Assembly: GCA_003645435.1 (NCBI GenBank)
Contig: QNFD01000017.1
Span: 1 to 16,145, forward strand
Direction of reading: 5' to 3'
From: Gammaproteobacteria bacterium
Lineage (GTDB): Bacteria > Pseudomonadota > Gammaproteobacteria > GCA-001735895
Length of the DNA: 16,145 nucleotides
Shown: piece by piece, positions 15,147 to 16,145 of the stretch
How positions within the stretch are numbered: the first letter of the stretch is position 1
Layout of the letters: every line of letters begins with the position of its first letter
Notes under the pieces: generated by a model
The model's input: the letters and a program-made list of their open reading frames with translations, nothing else
What the model was told of the DNA's origin: nothing
Databases searched by the model: none
Translations under genes and position numbers: made by a program

Positions 15147-16145
15147 TTAGCGCCCTACAGATTCACAAAACCGCTCGACCTCCGCTTCACTATTAAAATA
15201 GTGAACCGATGCGCGCGCAATTTTCTGTTGCTCAGAGAATTGACTATCTAGCCGCGCACTCGCCGCCGTGGTAACCGAAATATTAATTTGACTGGCGCGT
15301 AATCGTGCGGCCAGCTTGAACGCGTCTTCATCCTGCTTGTGGAAGGTCACGATGCCGCATTTATTCTCACCGGGGTCCTTAATGGTGATGCCTTTAATCT
15401 GCGCTAACTGGGCGCGTAATTGTTCCGCGAGTTCGACTACCCTGGACTGGATGTTGTCTAGACCGATATCGAGCGCGTAGCGTACTGCGCGGGTTAGCCC
15501 GACTCTGCCGGCAACATAGCTTTCCCAGTTTTCGAAACGTTTTGCGCCGGGGGCGAAATCGAAATTGTCCGCATCAATCCAGTTTCCCGAACGCAGGTCG
15601 ACGAATGGCGGGTCGAGCCTGTCGAGAATAGATCGGCGCACATAAAGAAATCCAGTGCCGCGGGGTCCGCGCAGAAACTTCCGCCCGGTGCCGGTTAACA
15701 GGTCGCACTTGATCCGACTCACATCGACAGGCATTTGACCCACCGCCTGACAGGCGTCGAGTAAATAAAAAATGCCATGTTTACTGGCAACTTCACCAAC
15801 CTTTTCAGCAGGGTTGACCAGCCCGCTTTGGGTTGGAATGTGATTGATCGAAATAAGGCGTGTACGCTCATTGATCATCGACTCGAGTGCTTCAACATCG
15901 ATTTGTCCGAATTGATCGGACGGAACAATGTCAACCTTCAGCCCACGCCGGCGCGCCTGTTGCAGGTAAGCCAGGTAGTTGGACGCATACTCGCTCGAGT
16001 GCGTGAGAATCTGATCACCCGCTTCGAGCGGCAACGAGTAAAACGCCATATCCCAGGCGCGAGTCGCATTCTCGATATAGGCGATCTCATCACGATCGCA
16101 ACAAAGCATTTCTGCCATCGCATCGTAGAAATCTTCGAGGGTTTC
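15147..16145 (-). CDS. Class V aminotransferase-fold PLP enzyme (5' end missing)
   Basis: The frame is open to the right edge, with nine codons (ETLEDFYDA) upstream of the internal ATG at 16118, so the start lies outside the window and perhaps 50 residues are missing. The 332 visible residues have ENATRAWDMAF (cofactor phosphate binding), a SINHIPTQSGLVNP block, LLDACQAVGQMPVD with the PLP-ring aspartate, and GTGRKFLRGPRGTGFLYV, whose lysine (codon 15680-15678) should form the Schiff base. C-terminal residues (CGIVTFH, INISVTTA, RASVHYFNSEAEV) fit the small domain. This fits the isopenicillin-N-epimerase/cysteine-desulfurase-like fold type I group; no desulfurase active-site cysteine loop is evident, so the reaction is undetermined. 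Confidence 0.9.
   Translation of the reverse strand, partial: ETLEDFYDAMAEMLCCDRDEIAYIENATRAWDMAFYSLPLEAGDQILTHSSEYASNYLAYLQQARRRGLKVDIVPSDQFGQIDVEALESMINERTRLISINHIPTQSGLVNPAEKVGEVASKHGIFYLLDACQAVGQMPVDVSRIKCDLLTGTGRKFLRGPRGTGFLYVRRSILDRLDPPFVDLRSGNWIDADNFDFAPGAKRFENWESYVAGRVGLTRAVRYALDIGLDNIQSRVVELAEQLRAQLAQIKGITIKDPGENKCGIVTFHKQDEDAFKLAARLRASQINISVTTAASARLDSQFSEQQKIARASVHYFNSEAEVERFCESVGR

Overview
The window looks like the chromosome of a free-living, probably marine or aquatic, gammaproteobacterium. The support is a SoxR regulator that matches the enterobacterial protein over its length, a close YbiI (DksA/TraR zinc finger) homologue, a BisC/TorA-type molybdoenzyme, and GC-rich dispersed palindromes between genes. 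No tRNA, rRNA, CRISPR array, transposase or phage gene was found. No close species can be named from the sequence alone.

Left part (1-5514). A molybdopterin S/N-oxide reductase gene enters from the left edge (5' end missing), followed by a composite palindromic spacer and an SDR oxidoreductase. The SDR gene meets a minus-strand gene tail to tail with no bases between the stop codons. That gene encodes a Rieske [2Fe-2S] domain joined to about 420 mostly helical residues. A one-base slip in a T run (4430-4433) separates its start and ribosome binding site from the rest. It is divergent from soxR, and the 86-bp gap holds a perfect 16-bp palindrome in the overlong (19-bp) spacer of a minus-strand promoter, which is the architecture of a SoxR-activated promoter. 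The Rieske gene is therefore the predicted direct SoxR target. A second GC-rich palindrome and ybiI follow.

Middle part (5532-6631). Two broken genes are joined on the minus strand. The N-terminal two thirds of a D-aminoacylase-type amidohydrolase runs straight into the C-terminal tail of a TPR protein in another frame, which looks like the scar of a deletion.

Right part (6788-14990). Two membrane-protein genes (DUF805, and a multi-span protein with a similar N-terminal N-x-Y-x-x-P motif) precede a compact six-gene run: RDD, SpoIIM-like, DUF4129-like, DUF4350, MoxR AAA+ ATPase, DUF58. Each junction inside it overlaps by 4 or 14 bases, so translation is probably coupled. The likely picture is a cytoplasmic MoxR ATPase working with a membrane-anchored DUF58 VWA-like protein and several integral membrane partners; the physiological role of this conserved cluster is not established. 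Two hairpin repeats follow, then a minus-strand class V PLP aminotransferase whose 5' end lies beyond the right edge.
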